From assembly GCF_040024445.1 (NCBI RefSeq), contig NZ_CP157276.1:5270001-5334000 (forward strand): a DNA stretch of 64,000 bases. The letters are read 5' to 3'. This stretch comes from Prescottella soli. Lineage in GTDB: Bacteria; Actinomycetota; Actinomycetes; Mycobacteriales; Mycobacteriaceae. The translations under genes and the position numbers were made by a program. Numbering within the stretch: position 1 is the stretch's first letter; every line of letters begins with the position of its first letter. The notes under the pieces were generated by a model. It made no database searches, was not told the origin of the DNA, and saw only the letters and a list, made by a program, of their open reading frames with translations. Of this stretch, positions 55,389-64,000 are shown in pieces.

Positions 55389-58300
55389 GTGGCTGACTCG
55401 TTCGTTCACCTGCACAACCACACCGAGTACTCGATGCTCGACGGTGCGGCAAAGGTCGGCCCGTTGTTCAAGGAGGCCGAGCGCCTCGGGATGACGGCGG
55501 TCGGCATGACCGACCACGGCAACATGTACGGCGCGAGCGAGTTCTACAACGTCGCCAAGAAGCACGGGATCAAGCCGATCATCGGCATCGAGGCGTACAT
55601 CGCGCCGGAGTCGCGGTTCAACACCAAGCGCGTGCTGTGGGGCGACCCGAGCCAGAAGTCCGACGACGTCTCGGGTAGCGGTGCATACACCCACATGACG
55701 ATGGTCGCCGAGAATTCGACCGGACTGCGGAACCTGTTCAAGCTGTCGTCGCTCGCGTCGATCGAGGGTCAGCTCGGCAAGTGGCCGCGCATGGACGAGG
55801 ACCTGATCGCCCACCATGCCGAGGGCATCATCGCGACCACGGGTTGCCCGTCCGGCGAGATCCAGACCCGGTTGCGCCTCGGCCACGACCGCGAGGCCCT
55901 CGAGGCCGCCGCGAAGTGGCAGGAGATCTGGGGCAAGGACAACTTCTTCCTCGAGTTGATGGACCATGGGCTCTCGATCGAGCGGCGCGTGCGCGAGGGT
56001 CTGATCGAGATCGGCAGGAAGCTCGACATCCGGCCGATCGCCACCAACGACTGCCACTACGTCACGAAGGACGCCGCCGAGAACCACGAGGCTCTGCTGT
56101 GCATCCAGACCGGCAAGACGCTGTCGGACCCGACGCGATTCAAGTTCGACGGTGACGGCTACTACCTGAAGTCCGCCGAGGAGATGCGAGCCATCTGGGA
56201 CGAGGAGGTCCCGGGCGCGTGCGACAACACGATGCTTATCGGCGAGCGGGTGCAGCCGTACGAGGACGTGTGGCAGCACCGGGACCGGATGCCGATCTTC
56301 CCGGTCCCCGAGGGACACACGCAGCAGACGTTCCTCCGACACGAGGTGCTGCGCGGCCTCGACCGGCGTTTCCCGTCCGGGCCGCCGCAGGAGTACCTCG
56401 AGCGTGCCGACTACGAGATCGGCGTCATCAACGAGATGGGCTTCCCCGCCTACTTCCTCGTGGTCGGCGACCTCATCAACCACGCCCGCGAGGTCGGCAT
56501 CCGCGTCGGCCCCGGCCGAGGCTCGGCGGCCGGTTCGCTCGTCGCGTACGCGATGGGCATCACCAACATCGATCCCATCCCGCACGGCCTGCTGTTCGAG
56601 CGGTTCCTCAACCCCGAGCGTGTGTCGATGCCCGATATCGATATCGACTTCGACGATCGCCGCCGCGGCGAGATGGTCCGCTACGCCACCGAGAAGTGGG
56701 GCAACGACAAGGTTGCGCAGGTCATCACGTTCGGCACCATCAAGACGAAGGCCGCGATCAAGGACTCCGCGCGAGTCCAGTTCGGCCAGCCCGGTTTCGC
56801 GATCGCCGACCAGATCACCAAGGCGCTGCCGCCGCCGATCATGGCGAAGGACATCTCGGTGTCGGGCATCACCGACCCCGAGCACGAGCGGTACAAGGAG
56901 GCCGTCGAGGTCCGTGCCCTCATCGACTCCAACCCCGATGTCGCGAAGATCTACCAGACCGCGAAGGGCCTCGAGGGCCTGATCCGCAACGCAGGCGTGC
57001 ACGCCTGCGCGGTCATCATGTCGTCGGAGCCGCTCACCGACGCGATCCCGGTGTGGAAGCGCGCCCAGGACGGCGCGATCATCACCGGCTGGGACTACCC
57101 GTCGTGCGAGGCCATCGGCCTGCTGAAGATGGACTTCCTCGGTCTGCGCAACCTCACGGTCATCGGTGACGCGATCGAGAACATCAAGGCCAACCGCGGC
57201 ATCGACATCGATCTCGACACCCTGCCGATCGAGGACCCCGCCACCTACGAGTTGCTCGCCCGCGGCGACACGCTCGGCGTGTTCCAGCTCGACGGCAGCG
57301 CGATGCGCGATCTGCTGCGGCGCATGCAGCCCACGGGCTTCGAGGACATCGTCGCAGTCCTGGCGCTGTACCGGCCCGGTCCGATGGGCATGAACGCGCA
57401 CAACGACTACGCCGATCGCAAGAACGGCCGCCAGGACGTCAAGCCGATCCACCCGGAGCTCGAGGAGCCGCTGAAGGACATCCTGAAGGACACCTTCGGT
57501 CTGATCGTCTACCAGGAGCAGATCATGCAGATCGCTCAGAAGGTGGCCGGCTACTCGCTCGGACAGGCAGACCTGCTGCGTCGAGCGATGGGTAAGAAGA
57601 AGAAGGAGATCCTCGACGAGGCCTACGACGGCTTCGCCGACGGCATGAAGGCCAACGGTTTCTCGCAGGCGGCGATCACCGCGCTGTGGGACACGGTTCT
57701 GCCGTTCGCCGGCTACGCGTTCAACAAGTCGCACGCCGCCGGCTACGGCCTCGTCTCGTTCTGGACCGCGTACCTCAAGGCCAACTACCCGTCCGAGTAC
57801 ATGGCGGGCCTGCTCACCTCGGTCGGTGACGACAAGGACAAGGCCGCGGTGTACCTGTCGGACTGCCGGAAGATGGGCATCACCGTGCTGCCGCCGGACG
57901 TCAACGCGTCCCGCGTCGACTTCGCGTCCGTCGGCGAGGACATCCGGTTCGGCCTCGGCGCGGTGCGCAACGTCGGCGCCAACGTGGTGGGGTCGATCAT
58001 CGCGGCCCGTGAGGAGAAGGGGAGCTTTACCGACTTCTCCGACTACCTCAACAAGATCGACGCGCTGGCCTGTTCCAAGAAGGTCACCGAATCTCTCATC
58101 AAGGCAGGCGGATTCGACTCCCTCGAGCATCCGCGTAAGGGTCTGATGCTGGTGCACGCCGACGCGATCGACGCGGTGATGGGCACCAAGAAGGCCGAGG
58201 CGATGGGACAGTTCGACCTGTTCGGCGGCGAAGACGCCGACGAATCGATCGCGTCCGTGTTCAACGTCAAGGTGCCCGACGAGGAGTGGGATGCCAAGCA

Positions 58301-58925
58301 CAAGCTCGCCCTCGAGCGGGAGATGCTCGGTCTGTACGTGTCCGGCCATCCGCTCAACGGTGTCGAGCACGTGCTGGCGGCGCAGTCCGACACCTCGATC
58401 CCGGTGATCCTCGAGGGCGACATCAAGGACGGCACCCAGGTCACCGTCGGCGGCATCCTCGCGTCGGTCAATCGGAGGATCAACAAGAACGGCCTGACGT
58501 GGGCGTCCGCCCAGCTCGAAGACCTCTCGGGCGGCATCGAGGTACTGTTCTTCCCGCAGGCGTACTCGGTGTACGGCATGGACGTCGTCGAGGACTCGGT
58601 GGTCCTGGTCAAGGCGCGTGTGTCGATCCGCGACGATCGGGTGTCGCTGATCGCGAACGATCTTGCGGTGCCGGACCTTTCGGCGATCGGCGTGGCGAAG
58701 CCGGTGTCGGTGAGCCTGCCGGTGCGGCAGTGCACCAAGGAGAAGCTCGGTGCGCTCCGGCAGGTGCTCTCGCGGCATCCCGGGACTGCGGACGTGCACG
58801 TCAAGCTCATCGGATCGCGCGGCACCTCCCTGTGGAAGGTGGACGAGGTACTCCGGGTGGAGCCGTCGTCGTCGCTGATGGGTGATCTGAAGGCGCTGCT
58901 CGGGCCCAGTTGCCTGGCGGGCTGA
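55389..58925 (+). CDS. dnaE1: DNA polymerase III alpha subunit
   Basis: Replicative polymerase catalytic subunit. The 1178-residue protein starts with a PHP domain ([18 protein letters not shown], then TDHGNMYG), which in actinobacteria provides proofreading. The palm has [15 protein letters not shown] and PDIDIDFDD (415-423) with catalytic Asp416 and Asp418, and the third acid Asp582 in [10 protein letters not shown]. Fingers, tandem HhH, an OB domain ([12 protein letters not shown]) and a C-terminal clamp/tau region follow. Length matches Rv1547. GTG 55389 follows GAGAGGCG. Confidence 0.97.
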   Translation: MADSFVHLHNHTEYSMLDGAAKVGPLFKEAERLGMTAVGMTDHGNMYGASEFYNVAKKHGIKPIIGIEAYIAPESRFNTKRVLWGDPSQKSDDVSGSGAYTHMTMVAENSTGLRNLFKLSSLASIEGQLGKWPRMDEDLIAHHAEGIIATTGCPSGEIQTRLRLGHDREALEAAAKWQEIWGKDNFFLELMDHGLSIERRVREGLIEIGRKLDIRPIATNDCHYVTKDAAENHEALLCIQTGKTLSDPTRFKFDGDGYYLKSAEEMRAIWDEEVPGACDNTMLIGERVQPYEDVWQHRDRMPIFPVPEGHTQQTFLRHEVLRGLDRRFPSGPPQEYLERADYEIGVINEMGFPAYFLVVGDLINHAREVGIRVGPGRGSAAGSLVAYAMGITNIDPIPHGLLFERFLNPERVSMPDIDIDFDDRRRGEMVRYATEKWGNDKVAQVITFGTIKTKAAIKDSARVQFGQPGFAIADQITKALPPPIMAKDISVSGITDPEHERYKEAVEVRALIDSNPDVAKIYQTAKGLEGLIRNAGVHACAVIMSSEPLTDAIPVWKRAQDGAIITGWDYPSCEAIGLLKMDFLGLRNLTVIGDAIENIKANRGIDIDLDTLPIEDPATYELLARGDTLGVFQLDGSAMRDLLRRMQPTGFEDIVAVLALYRPGPMGMNAHNDYADRKNGRQDVKPIHPELEEPLKDILKDTFGLIVYQEQIMQIAQKVAGYSLGQADLLRRAMGKKKKEILDEAYDGFADGMKANGFSQAAITALWDTVLPFAGYAFNKSHAAGYGLVSFWTAYLKANYPSEYMAGLLTSVGDDKDKAAVYLSDCRKMGITVLPPDVNASRVDFASVGEDIRFGLGAVRNVGANVVGSIIAAREEKGSFTDFSDYLNKIDALACSKKVTESLIKAGGFDSLEHPRKGLMLVHADAIDAVMGTKKAEAMGQFDLFGGEDADESIASVFNVKVPDEEWDAKHKLALEREMLGLYVSGHPLNGVEHVLAAQSDTSIPVILEGDIKDGTQVTVGGILASVNRRINKNGLTWASAQLEDLSGGIEVLFFPQAYSVYGMDVVEDSVVLVKARVSIRDDRVSLIANDLAVPDLSAIGVAKPVSVSLPVRQCTKEKLGALRQVLSRHPGTADVHVKLIGSRGTSLWKVDEVLRVEPSSSLMGDLKALLGPSCLAG

Positions 58926-58939
58926 CCTCCTGACAGGAC

Positions 58940-58970
58940 GCTGCCCGGACCTCGTAGCGGTCCGGGCAGC
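58940..58970. terminator. Bidirectional terminator after dnaE1
   Basis: Perfect 12-bp stem GCTGCCCGGACC (58940-58951) and its complement (58959-58970) with a seven-base loop, between the dnaE1 stop and the convergent His-rich peptide gene. There is no T-run. Confidence 0.8.
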
Positions 58971-58991
58971 CCGTGCGCCGGCGCGGTGCGG

Positions 58992-59258
58992 TCACCGACG
59001 GTGGTGATGATGCTGGCACATCCAATGCCAGTTCCCCTGCTGGTCGCGCTGCATGCAGCAACCCTTGTGGTGCCCGTGGTGATGATGAACCTGGGTCACC
59101 GCGACCACGGCCGGGCTCGCTGCCGGCGTCGTGGTGTCTGCGAGTGCCGGTGCTGCGGCCAACCCGAGCGGGACGGCCGTGAGCGACAGCGTGACGAGGA
59201 TTTTGGCGAGTGTGCGCCGCATCGAGCGCACTCGTGGTGTTCCGTTCTCCTGTTCCAT
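58992..59258 (-). CDS. Small exported histidine-rich, Cys/Met-containing peptide
   Basis: An 88-residue precursor. The signal peptide RRTLAKILVTLSLTAVPLGL ends in AAAPALA, predicting cleavage before DTTTP and a mature part of about 45 residues. The mature C-terminus is VTQVHHHHGHHKGCCMQRD followed by QQGNWHWMCQHHHHRR, with twelve His, three Cys and two Met in about 32 residues. That composition suggests binding of Ni, Zn or Cu outside the membrane. ATG 59258 has GGAGAGG at seven-base spacing; ATG 59204 is an alternative. I recognise no family. It is convergent with dnaE1. Confidence 0.75.
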   Translation of the reverse strand: MEQENGTPRVRSMRRTLAKILVTLSLTAVPLGLAAAPALADTTTPAASPAVVAVTQVHHHHGHHKGCCMQRDQQGNWHWMCQHHHHRR

Positions 59259-59486
59259 GCGAGATCCTCTCCGCACGGCCGACCACCGGGGACGTCTGCC
59301 GCCGGCGACCGACCACCGGATGGTGATCCGGCGGTCGAAGGGCCGTTGCGGTGCGTCGGGTACCGTCGTCGCGACGCTCGGCGCATCGCTGCTTGTCGTG
59401 CACCTCCCATGCTATTGCCGGATTTGTCCGCTATCCGAAACTCGTAGGAGATTCACAGGTGGCCGTGACCTGGCCCGTCGGCGTGC

Positions 59487-60380
59487 TCAGAGTCCGCCGA
59501 GGTCGGACAGGACCTCGAGCGCGTGGTCGGTGGCCCGCCACAGCGCGTCGATCTCCTGCTCCGCGGCCGGTCGCGTCTGCGGGTTCTGCAGCGCGAACCC
59601 GTTCGCCAGGGTGATGGTGTTGTAGCCGGTGTCCGCCGCGCGCAGCAGTTGGCGCGACGGCTGGTCGTTGCCCGCCAGCCGGTCCAGTCCCTCGCCCACG
59701 AAGTAGAACCGCCACAGTGGGCCGAGGTCGCCGCCGTAGAGCGCCTTGGTGAGCGTCACGATCGAATCACCCTTGACGGCAATGGAATCGACGATCTTGT
59801 AGTAGTCGGGGATGTTCTGGGGTCGGGTGCCGCTGGAGTCGACCGCGTAGGCGAGGTCGACGGTGAGGTGGGCGTTGTAACCGGCCATCGCAACGCGGGC
59901 GGGGCTCTGCGTGCACTGTCGGGTCAGCGTGAAGTAGTTGGCCCACGGCGGATCGACCGGTGCGCCGGTGAATTCGGCGTGGAGATTGCGCAGGTACCGG
60001 GCGAGCAGGTCGTAACTGATCTTCGGGGACCACGCGCGGTCGGGCAGCGCGGCCGGGTCGCGTTGCAGCGGCAGAACGACCTCGTACTCGACGGCATTCA
60101 GCCCGACCGAGAACAGGCCCCTCCAGTCTCGATGTGCGACAAGGATGTCCGTGATCCGGCGGTGCCGGTCGATCGCCGTCTCGAGTCGCGCCAGTCCGGA
60201 ACCGGACAACGTGGACGTATCGCTCAGATCGGTGATGTGCTCGATCTCGGTCGCGCTCAACGGTGTTCCGCACGCCGTTGCGACCGGGGTGGCGACGGCG
60301 GCGGCTGCGGGGCCGGGGGAGAGGAGCACGAACGATGCGGCGAGCGTGGCGGCGGGTGCATACAGCCGGCGGAAGCGCAT
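59487..60380 (-). CDS. Exported DUF5995 family protein
   Basis: A 297-residue exported protein with a signal peptide (RRLYAPAATLAASFVLLSPGPAAA) and an all-helical mature domain of the DUF5995 type. Recognisable pieces are RLETAIDRHRRITDILVAHRDWRGLFSVGLNAVE, PPWANYFTLTRQC, AGYNAHLTVDLAYAV and DYYKIVDSI. The AHLTVDL histidine/aspartate is conserved in this group as I recall. Function is unknown. It lies 228 bases upstream of the His-rich peptide start on the same strand; that gap shows no clear promoter motif. Confidence 0.8.
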   Translation of the reverse strand: MRFRRLYAPAATLAASFVLLSPGPAAAAVATPVATACGTPLSATEIEHITDLSDTSTLSGSGLARLETAIDRHRRITDILVAHRDWRGLFSVGLNAVEYEVVLPLQRDPAALPDRAWSPKISYDLLARYLRNLHAEFTGAPVDPPWANYFTLTRQCTQSPARVAMAGYNAHLTVDLAYAVDSSGTRPQNIPDYYKIVDSIAVKGDSIVTLTKALYGGDLGPLWRFYFVGEGLDRLAGNDQPSRQLLRAADTGYNTITLANGFALQNPQTRPAAEQEIDALWRATDHALEVLSDLGGL

Positions 60381-60462
60381 CGCACGAGCCTAGAGGGCCG
60401 GACGTGATTTCCGTCCGAACGTCGGTGGGGTGTCGCGCGACTCGCGGGTGTCCGCGTGGGTG

Positions 60463-60693
60463 CTATCGACGGCGGTGCGCGAGCGCGGCGCGCCGGGTCC
60501 ACCACACCACGACGGCGGTGCCGGCGGCCGTGAGCACGGCCGTCTGCAGGACCTGGGTGACCGCGAGGATCAGCAGGAACACCAGCACACCGGCGGCGAT
60601 CGCCTCGAGCTTGTAGACCGGCCACGCGGTGCCGGCGATGTCGACGGTGACGTGCGCACGACGCGGGGCGTGTCCATGCAGTACCGCGGTCAT
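60463..60693 (-). CDS. Small two-helix membrane protein
   Basis: A 76-residue protein. After a basic leader (MTAVLHGHAPRRAH) come two hydrophobic helices (LEAIAAGVLVFLLILAVTQVL and TAVLTAAGTAVVVWWT) and a basic end. ATG 60693 follows GAGGTGC; the frame open to 60861 overlaps the divergent gene's start region. I do not recognise it. It is divergent from the F420 enzyme gene, with an inverted repeat between them. Confidence 0.62.
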   Translation of the reverse strand: MTAVLHGHAPRRAHVTVDIAGTAWPVYKLEAIAAGVLVFLLILAVTQVLQTAVLTAAGTAVVVWWTRRAALAHRRR

Positions 60694-60755
60694 GTGTGCA
60701 CCTCGTCCGTGTTCGGCTACCTCGTCGGCGTTGTTCAGAATACCGGCACATCCGA

Positions 60756-60771
60756 GTTCGGTCCACCGAAC
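60756..60771. promoter_or_regulatory. Inverted repeat in divergent promoter region
   Basis: GTTCGGT-CC-ACCGAAC is an exact inverted repeat with 7-bp arms and a two-base centre, 62 bases from one start and 79 from the other. It is a candidate operator; the regulator is unknown. Confidence 0.4.
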
Positions 60772-60850
60772 AATTCCCGTCGAAGCGTGAAAGTCCCGCT
60801 TTCCGGTCATCCGGGTGGTCAAGATCATGTGCGGGGTGTTGACTGGGCGC

Positions 60851-61288
60851 ATGCCACTCACCGGTGAATACGAGCCCAGTCCCTCGTCCTGGGCCGCGGA
60901 CCAGGTCGACCTCTACGAACGCTCCGGCGGCACCGAGGGGACGATGTTGAACGGCAAGCCCGTCATCATCCTCACCACGAAGGGTGCGAAGTCCGGCAAG
61001 CTCCGCAAGACCCCGCTCATGCGCGTCGAGCACGACGGGCAGTACGCGGTGGTCGCGTCGCTCGGCGGCGCCCCCAAGCATCCGGTCTGGTACCACAACT
61101 TGGTTGCCGACCCGCACGTCGAGCTGCAGGACGGCACCGTCAAACAGGACATGACCGCGCGTGAGGTGACGGGCGACGAGAAGGCCGTGTGGTGGCAGCG
61201 TGCGGTCGAGGCCTGGCCGGACTACGCGGAGTACCAGACGAAGACCGACCGGCAGATCCCGGTCTTCGTGCTCAGCCCGCAGAAGTAG
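60851..61288 (+). CDS. Ddn-like deazaflavin (F420)-dependent nitroreductase family protein
   Basis: A 145-residue split-barrel protein of the Ddn/FDOR-A family, which reduces quinones or other substrates with reduced coenzyme F420 in mycolata. Family signatures are [66 protein letters not shown] and [33 protein letters not shown] 60851 starts at the conserved [13 protein letters not shown]; twelve upstream codons are not conserved. The substrate is unknown; quinone protection is the usual proposal. Confidence 0.9.
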   Translation: MPLTGEYEPSPSSWAADQVDLYERSGGTEGTMLNGKPVIILTTKGAKSGKLRKTPLMRVEHDGQYAVVASLGGAPKHPVWYHNLVADPHVELQDGTVKQDMTAREVTGDEKAVWWQRAVEAWPDYAEYQTKTDRQIPVFVLSPQK

Positions 61289-61381
61289 GCGTCAACCGTC
61301 GTCCCCGGCCGCCGTGCGTGATTTCCGAGTAGCCTGCGAGAAGTAGGGCCACGAATCCGGATCTCGCGGGCGGAGGCTGAC

Positions 61382-63157
61382 ATGGCGGCGAAAACTGTTG
61401 CAGATCAACTTGTTTCCCAACTCCTGGACGCGGGAGTGCGGCGCATCTACGGGATCGTGGGAGACAGTCTCAATCCAGTGGTCGACGCCGTCCGCCGGAC
61501 CGGAGGGTCGGCGGCGGGCGGCATCGACTGGGTGCACGTCCGGCACGAGGAGACGGCGGCGTTCGCCGCGGCCGCCGAGGCCCAGGTAACCGGTCGCCTC
61601 GCGGTGTGCGCGGGCTCCTGCGGTCCGGGCAACCTCCACCTGATCAACGGCCTGTACGACGCGAACAGGTCCGGCGCCCCGGTGCTGGCGATCGCGTCCC
61701 ACATCCCGAGCGTGCAGATCGGCACCGGCTACTTCCAGGAGACGCATCCCGATCGTCTGTTCGTCGAATGCTCGCGCTACACCGAGATGATCGGCGCACC
61801 GGCGCAGTCGGCGCGGGTGGTCCAGAGCGCGATGCAGCACGCGCTCGCGCTGTCCGGCGTCGCGGTCGTCACGCTGCCCGGCGACGTCGCGGAGGAGGCC
61901 GCCGTGGGCAAGCCGCCGCCGCTGGTGCGGACCGGGCGCCCGGACGTCGTTCCGGCGGAGGCGGACGTGCGCGCCCTCGCGGACGCGATCAACACAGCGT
62001 CGGCCGTGGCGATCTTCGCCGGCGCCGGGGTGCGGGACGCGCGCGACGAGGTCCTGGCGCTCGCCGACACCATCGGCGCGCCGATCGGGCACACCCTCCG
62101 CGGCAAGGAGTTCATCCAGTACGACAACCCGTTCGACGTCGGCATGACCGGACTACTCGGCTACGGCGCCGCACACGACGGCATGCACGACGCCGATCTG
62201 CTGATCCTCGTCGGCACGGACTTCCCGTACAACCAGTTCCTGCCCGACGACGTGCGCACCGCGCAGATCGACGTCGCCGCCGAGACTCTGGGTCGGCGCA
62301 CCGGTGTCGACCTGGCCGTGCACGGGGACACCAGGTCGGTCCTGCGGGCGCTGGCGCCGCTGGTCCGGTGCAAGACCGACCGCGGCTTCTTGGAGAAGTC
62401 CCTCGACCGGCACGCGAAGCTCATGACCAAGGTCGTCGGCGCCTACACCGAGCCCGTCAAGCAGCGGATCCCGATCCACCCCGAGTACGCCGCGTCGATC
62501 CTCGACGATATCGCCGCCGAGGACGCGGTGTTTGCCGCGGACACCGGCATGTGCAACGTATGGGCCGCGCGGTACCTGAACCCCAACGGCCGCCGCAGGT
62601 TCCTGTCGTCGGCCCTGCACGGGTCGATGGCGAATGCGTTGCCCCACGCGATCGGTGCGCAGTTCGCCGAGTCGGGGCGGCAGGTGGTGGCGATGTCCGG
62701 CGACGGTGGATTGTCGATGCTGCTCGGTGAATTGATCACGGTCGCGATGTACAGGCTGCCGATCAAGGTCGTCGTGTTCGACAATTCGACACTGGGCATG
62801 GTCAAACTCGAGATGCTCGTGGACGGTCTGCCCGATTTTGGGGTGGATGTTCCGTCTGTTGACTACGCCGCTCTCGCAACGGCTTTGGGGATATTCTCCC
62901 GTCGTATCGAGGACCCCGCGGACGTCGAGTCGGGGCTCCGGGCGGCCTTCGAACACGACGGCCCGGCGCTGGTCGACATCGTCACCGATCCGAACGCGCT
63001 GTCGTTGCCGCCGGCGATCACCGGCGAGCAGGTGCGCGGGTTCGCGCTCGCGATGTCCAAGATGGTGATGAACGGCGGTGTGGCAGAAGCGGTTCAGATG
63101 GCCAAGTCGAATCTGCGCAACGTCCCGCGGCCGTCGCAGTTCACGCCGCGTGGCTGA
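61382..63157 (+). CDS. poxB: Pyruvate:quinone oxidoreductase (PoxB/Pqo type)
   Basis: Thiamine-diphosphate and FAD enzyme oxidising pyruvate to acetate and CO2 with electrons to the quinone pool. The 591-residue protein has the ThDP glutamate in HVRHEETAAFAAAAEA, SCGPGNLHLINGLYDANRSGAPVLAIASH, a middle FAD domain (IFAGAGVRDAR, VGTDFPYNQF), and the ThDP-binding motif MSGDGGLSMLLGELITVAMYR ending FDNSTLGMV. The C-terminus (RGFALAMSKMVMNGGVAEAVQMAKSNLR) resembles the lipid-activated membrane-binding end of PoxB. ATG 61382 follows GGCGGAGGCTG. Acetolactate synthase is excluded by this C-terminus and context. Confidence 0.9.
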   Translation: MAAKTVADQLVSQLLDAGVRRIYGIVGDSLNPVVDAVRRTGGSAAGGIDWVHVRHEETAAFAAAAEAQVTGRLAVCAGSCGPGNLHLINGLYDANRSGAPVLAIASHIPSVQIGTGYFQETHPDRLFVECSRYTEMIGAPAQSARVVQSAMQHALALSGVAVVTLPGDVAEEAAVGKPPPLVRTGRPDVVPAEADVRALADAINTASAVAIFAGAGVRDARDEVLALADTIGAPIGHTLRGKEFIQYDNPFDVGMTGLLGYGAAHDGMHDADLLILVGTDFPYNQFLPDDVRTAQIDVAAETLGRRTGVDLAVHGDTRSVLRALAPLVRCKTDRGFLEKSLDRHAKLMTKVVGAYTEPVKQRIPIHPEYAASILDDIAAEDAVFAADTGMCNVWAARYLNPNGRRRFLSSALHGSMANALPHAIGAQFAESGRQVVAMSGDGGLSMLLGELITVAMYRLPIKVVVFDNSTLGMVKLEMLVDGLPDFGVDVPSVDYAALATALGIFSRRIEDPADVESGLRAAFEHDGPALVDIVTDPNALSLPPAITGEQVRGFALAMSKMVMNGGVAEAVQMAKSNLRNVPRPSQFTPRG

Positions 63158-63159
63158 CG

Positions 63160-63181
63160 GTGTCCGGCCGCGTCCGGACAC
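63160..63181 (+). terminator. Weak hairpin after poxB
   Basis: GTGTCCGG (63160-63167) and CCGGACAC (63174-63181) form an 8-bp stem with a six-base loop, two bases after the poxB stop. There is no T-run. Confidence 0.5.
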
Positions 63182-63231
63182 GCGGGTGGGGTGGTTGCGC
63201 GCGGTGCGGTGCGTAGTGGGAAAATGGCTGG

Positions 63232-64000
63232 GTGTCTAACTCGCCGGAACTCGCAGAACTGAAGGTAACCTCGCCCGCGCTCACCGCGGACGAGATCGAT
63301 GCGGCTGCCGAGCGAATTGCGCACATTATCGACGCGACACCCCTCCAGCCGAGTGATCGGCTGTCGGCGCTGACCGGCGCGAAGGTCTACCTCAAGCGCG
63401 AGGACCTGCAGGTGGTTCGGTCGTACAAGCTGCGCGGCGCCTACAACCTGATCATGCAGCTCAGCGACGTCGAGCGGGCCGCGGGTGTCGTCACGGCCAG
63501 CGCCGGCAACCACGCCCAGGGTGTGGCGTTCGCCTGCCGGGCGATGGAGATCCGTGGCCGCATCTACGTCCCGGCCAACACCCCGAAGCAGAAGCGTGAC
63601 CGGATCATGGTGCACGGCGGCGGGTTCGTCGAGCTCATCCCGACCGGGGAGACCTACGACGCCGCGGCCGCGGCCGCGGCGGCCGACGTCGAGCGGACCG
63701 GGGCGACGATGGTCCCGCCGTTCGACGACCCCCGCACCGCCGCCGGCCAGGGCACCATCGCGGCCGAGATCCTCGAGCAGCTGGGCGAGGCGCCGGACTG
63801 CGTCGTCGTCCCGGTCGGTGGTGGCGGCTGCATCGCCGGCATCGCCACCTACCTGCACGAGCGGGCGCCCGAGACCACCATCATCGGTGTCGAGCCGGTG
63901 GGTGCGGCGTCGATGACCGCGGCCCTGGTGGCCGGCGGTCCGGTGACGCTCCCGGAGGTCGACCCGTTCGTCGACGGTGCCGCGGTCAAGCGGGTCGGCG
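63232..64000 (+). CDS. ilvA: Threonine dehydratase, 5' part (cut by window edge)
   Basis: PLP enzyme deaminating threonine to 2-oxobutyrate for isoleucine synthesis. The visible 256 codons have no stop and run off the right edge. Motifs are ATPLQPSDRLSA, YLKREDLQVVRSYKLRGAYN with the PLP lysine Lys66, TASAGNHAQGVAFA, and the phosphate-binding VVPVGGGGCIAGIA. The start GTG 63232 gives MSNSPELAELK. Whether the C-terminal regulatory ACT-like domain is present lies outside the window. Tail sequence PFVDGAAVKRVG suits the biosynthetic type. Confidence 0.93.
   Translation, partial: MSNSPELAELKVTSPALTADEIDAAAERIAHIIDATPLQPSDRLSALTGAKVYLKREDLQVVRSYKLRGAYNLIMQLSDVERAAGVVTASAGNHAQGVAFACRAMEIRGRIYVPANTPKQKRDRIMVHGGGFVELIPTGETYDAAAAAAAADVERTGATMVPPFDDPRTAAGQGTIAAEILEQLGEAPDCVVVPVGGGGCIAGIATYLHERAPETTIIGVEPVGAASMTAALVAGGPVTLPEVDPFVDGAAVKRVG

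Noticed and set aside
55200-58799. 1199-codon open frame on the minus strand
   Set aside because: Antisense to dnaE1 with the same shadow composition; dnaE1 has clear catalytic motifs on the plus strand.
59096-59410. 104-codon minus-strand frame overlapping the His-rich peptide gene
   Set aside because: It is Arg-rich and lacks a signal peptide or domain; the overlapping 88-residue frame has a proper ribosome-binding site and signal peptide.

Overview
The window is GC-rich actinobacterial chromosome with GTG/TTG starts, dense 4-bp ATGA/GTGA overlaps and codon use that looks uniform to the eye. Gene order and protein sequences point to Corynebacteriales, most likely Rhodococcus. Support comes from mycolata-specific neighbours (orthologues of M. 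tuberculosis Rv2144c-Rv2183c joined directly to the Rv1536-Rv1559 block), MptA/GT87 mannosyltransferases for lipomannan/LAM, Wag31, a eukaryotic-type IleRS, and a carotenoid set whose CrtO ketolase closely resembles the Rhodococcus enzyme. I recognise no insertion sequence, prophage, CRISPR array, tRNA or rRNA.

Layout. 0-9.8 kb: end of an Rv2183c-like gene, a ROK glucokinase, an acyltransferase, a YdcF-type protein, a DUF4436-like membrane protein overlapping a convergent GT87 mannosyltransferase, a 3'-5' exoribonuclease, aroG, then pknL (with four PASTA domains) divergent from its likely substrate, an Rv2175c-type DNA-binding protein. 9.8-21.4 kb: two minus-strand operons around a plus-strand metF. 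Operon A is idsA2-crtI-mptA-crtB. Operon B is GNAT-crtO-cruF-lppM-GT2. They interleave carotenoid synthesis (GGPP, phytoene, lycopene, ketolation, 1'-hydroxylation, probable glycosylation) with lipoglycan genes. A lycopene cyclase is not present. 21.4-22.7 kb: a perfect LexA/SOS-type palindrome, a SAV_6107-type HEPN gene and a DUF3040 membrane protein.

22.7-43.8 kb is the complete division and cell-wall (dcw) cluster: mraZ-rsmH-ftsL-pbpB-murE-murF-mraY-murD-ftsW-murG-murC-ftsQ-ftsZ-pgeF-yggS-sepF-yggT-wag31 and an Rv2144c-like gene. From rsmH to ftsQ most junctions overlap by 1-4 bases. The mraZ leader carries three 10-bp-spaced AAGTGG boxes (probable MraZ operator) and, farther upstream, a second set of the reverse-oriented box. 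43.8-49.2 kb: ileS behind a translational T-box leader whose sequestrator hairpin pairs with the Shine-Dalgarno sequence, then dinB and an MTB12-like lipoprotein.

49.3-64 kb: two overlapping lipoprotein genes divergent from lspA, an RluD-type pseudouridine synthase, an unknown exported protein, an esterase, rarD, dnaE1, a small exported His-rich peptide, a DUF5995 protein, a small membrane protein, a Ddn-like F420 enzyme, a pyruvate:quinone oxidoreductase, and the 5' part of ilvA cut by the right edge. The observations most worth following are the SOS box by the HEPN gene, the coupling of carotenoid and lipoglycan genes, the reverse MraZ-like box array, the His-rich peptide and the long antisense overlap at 3.85-4.16 kb.
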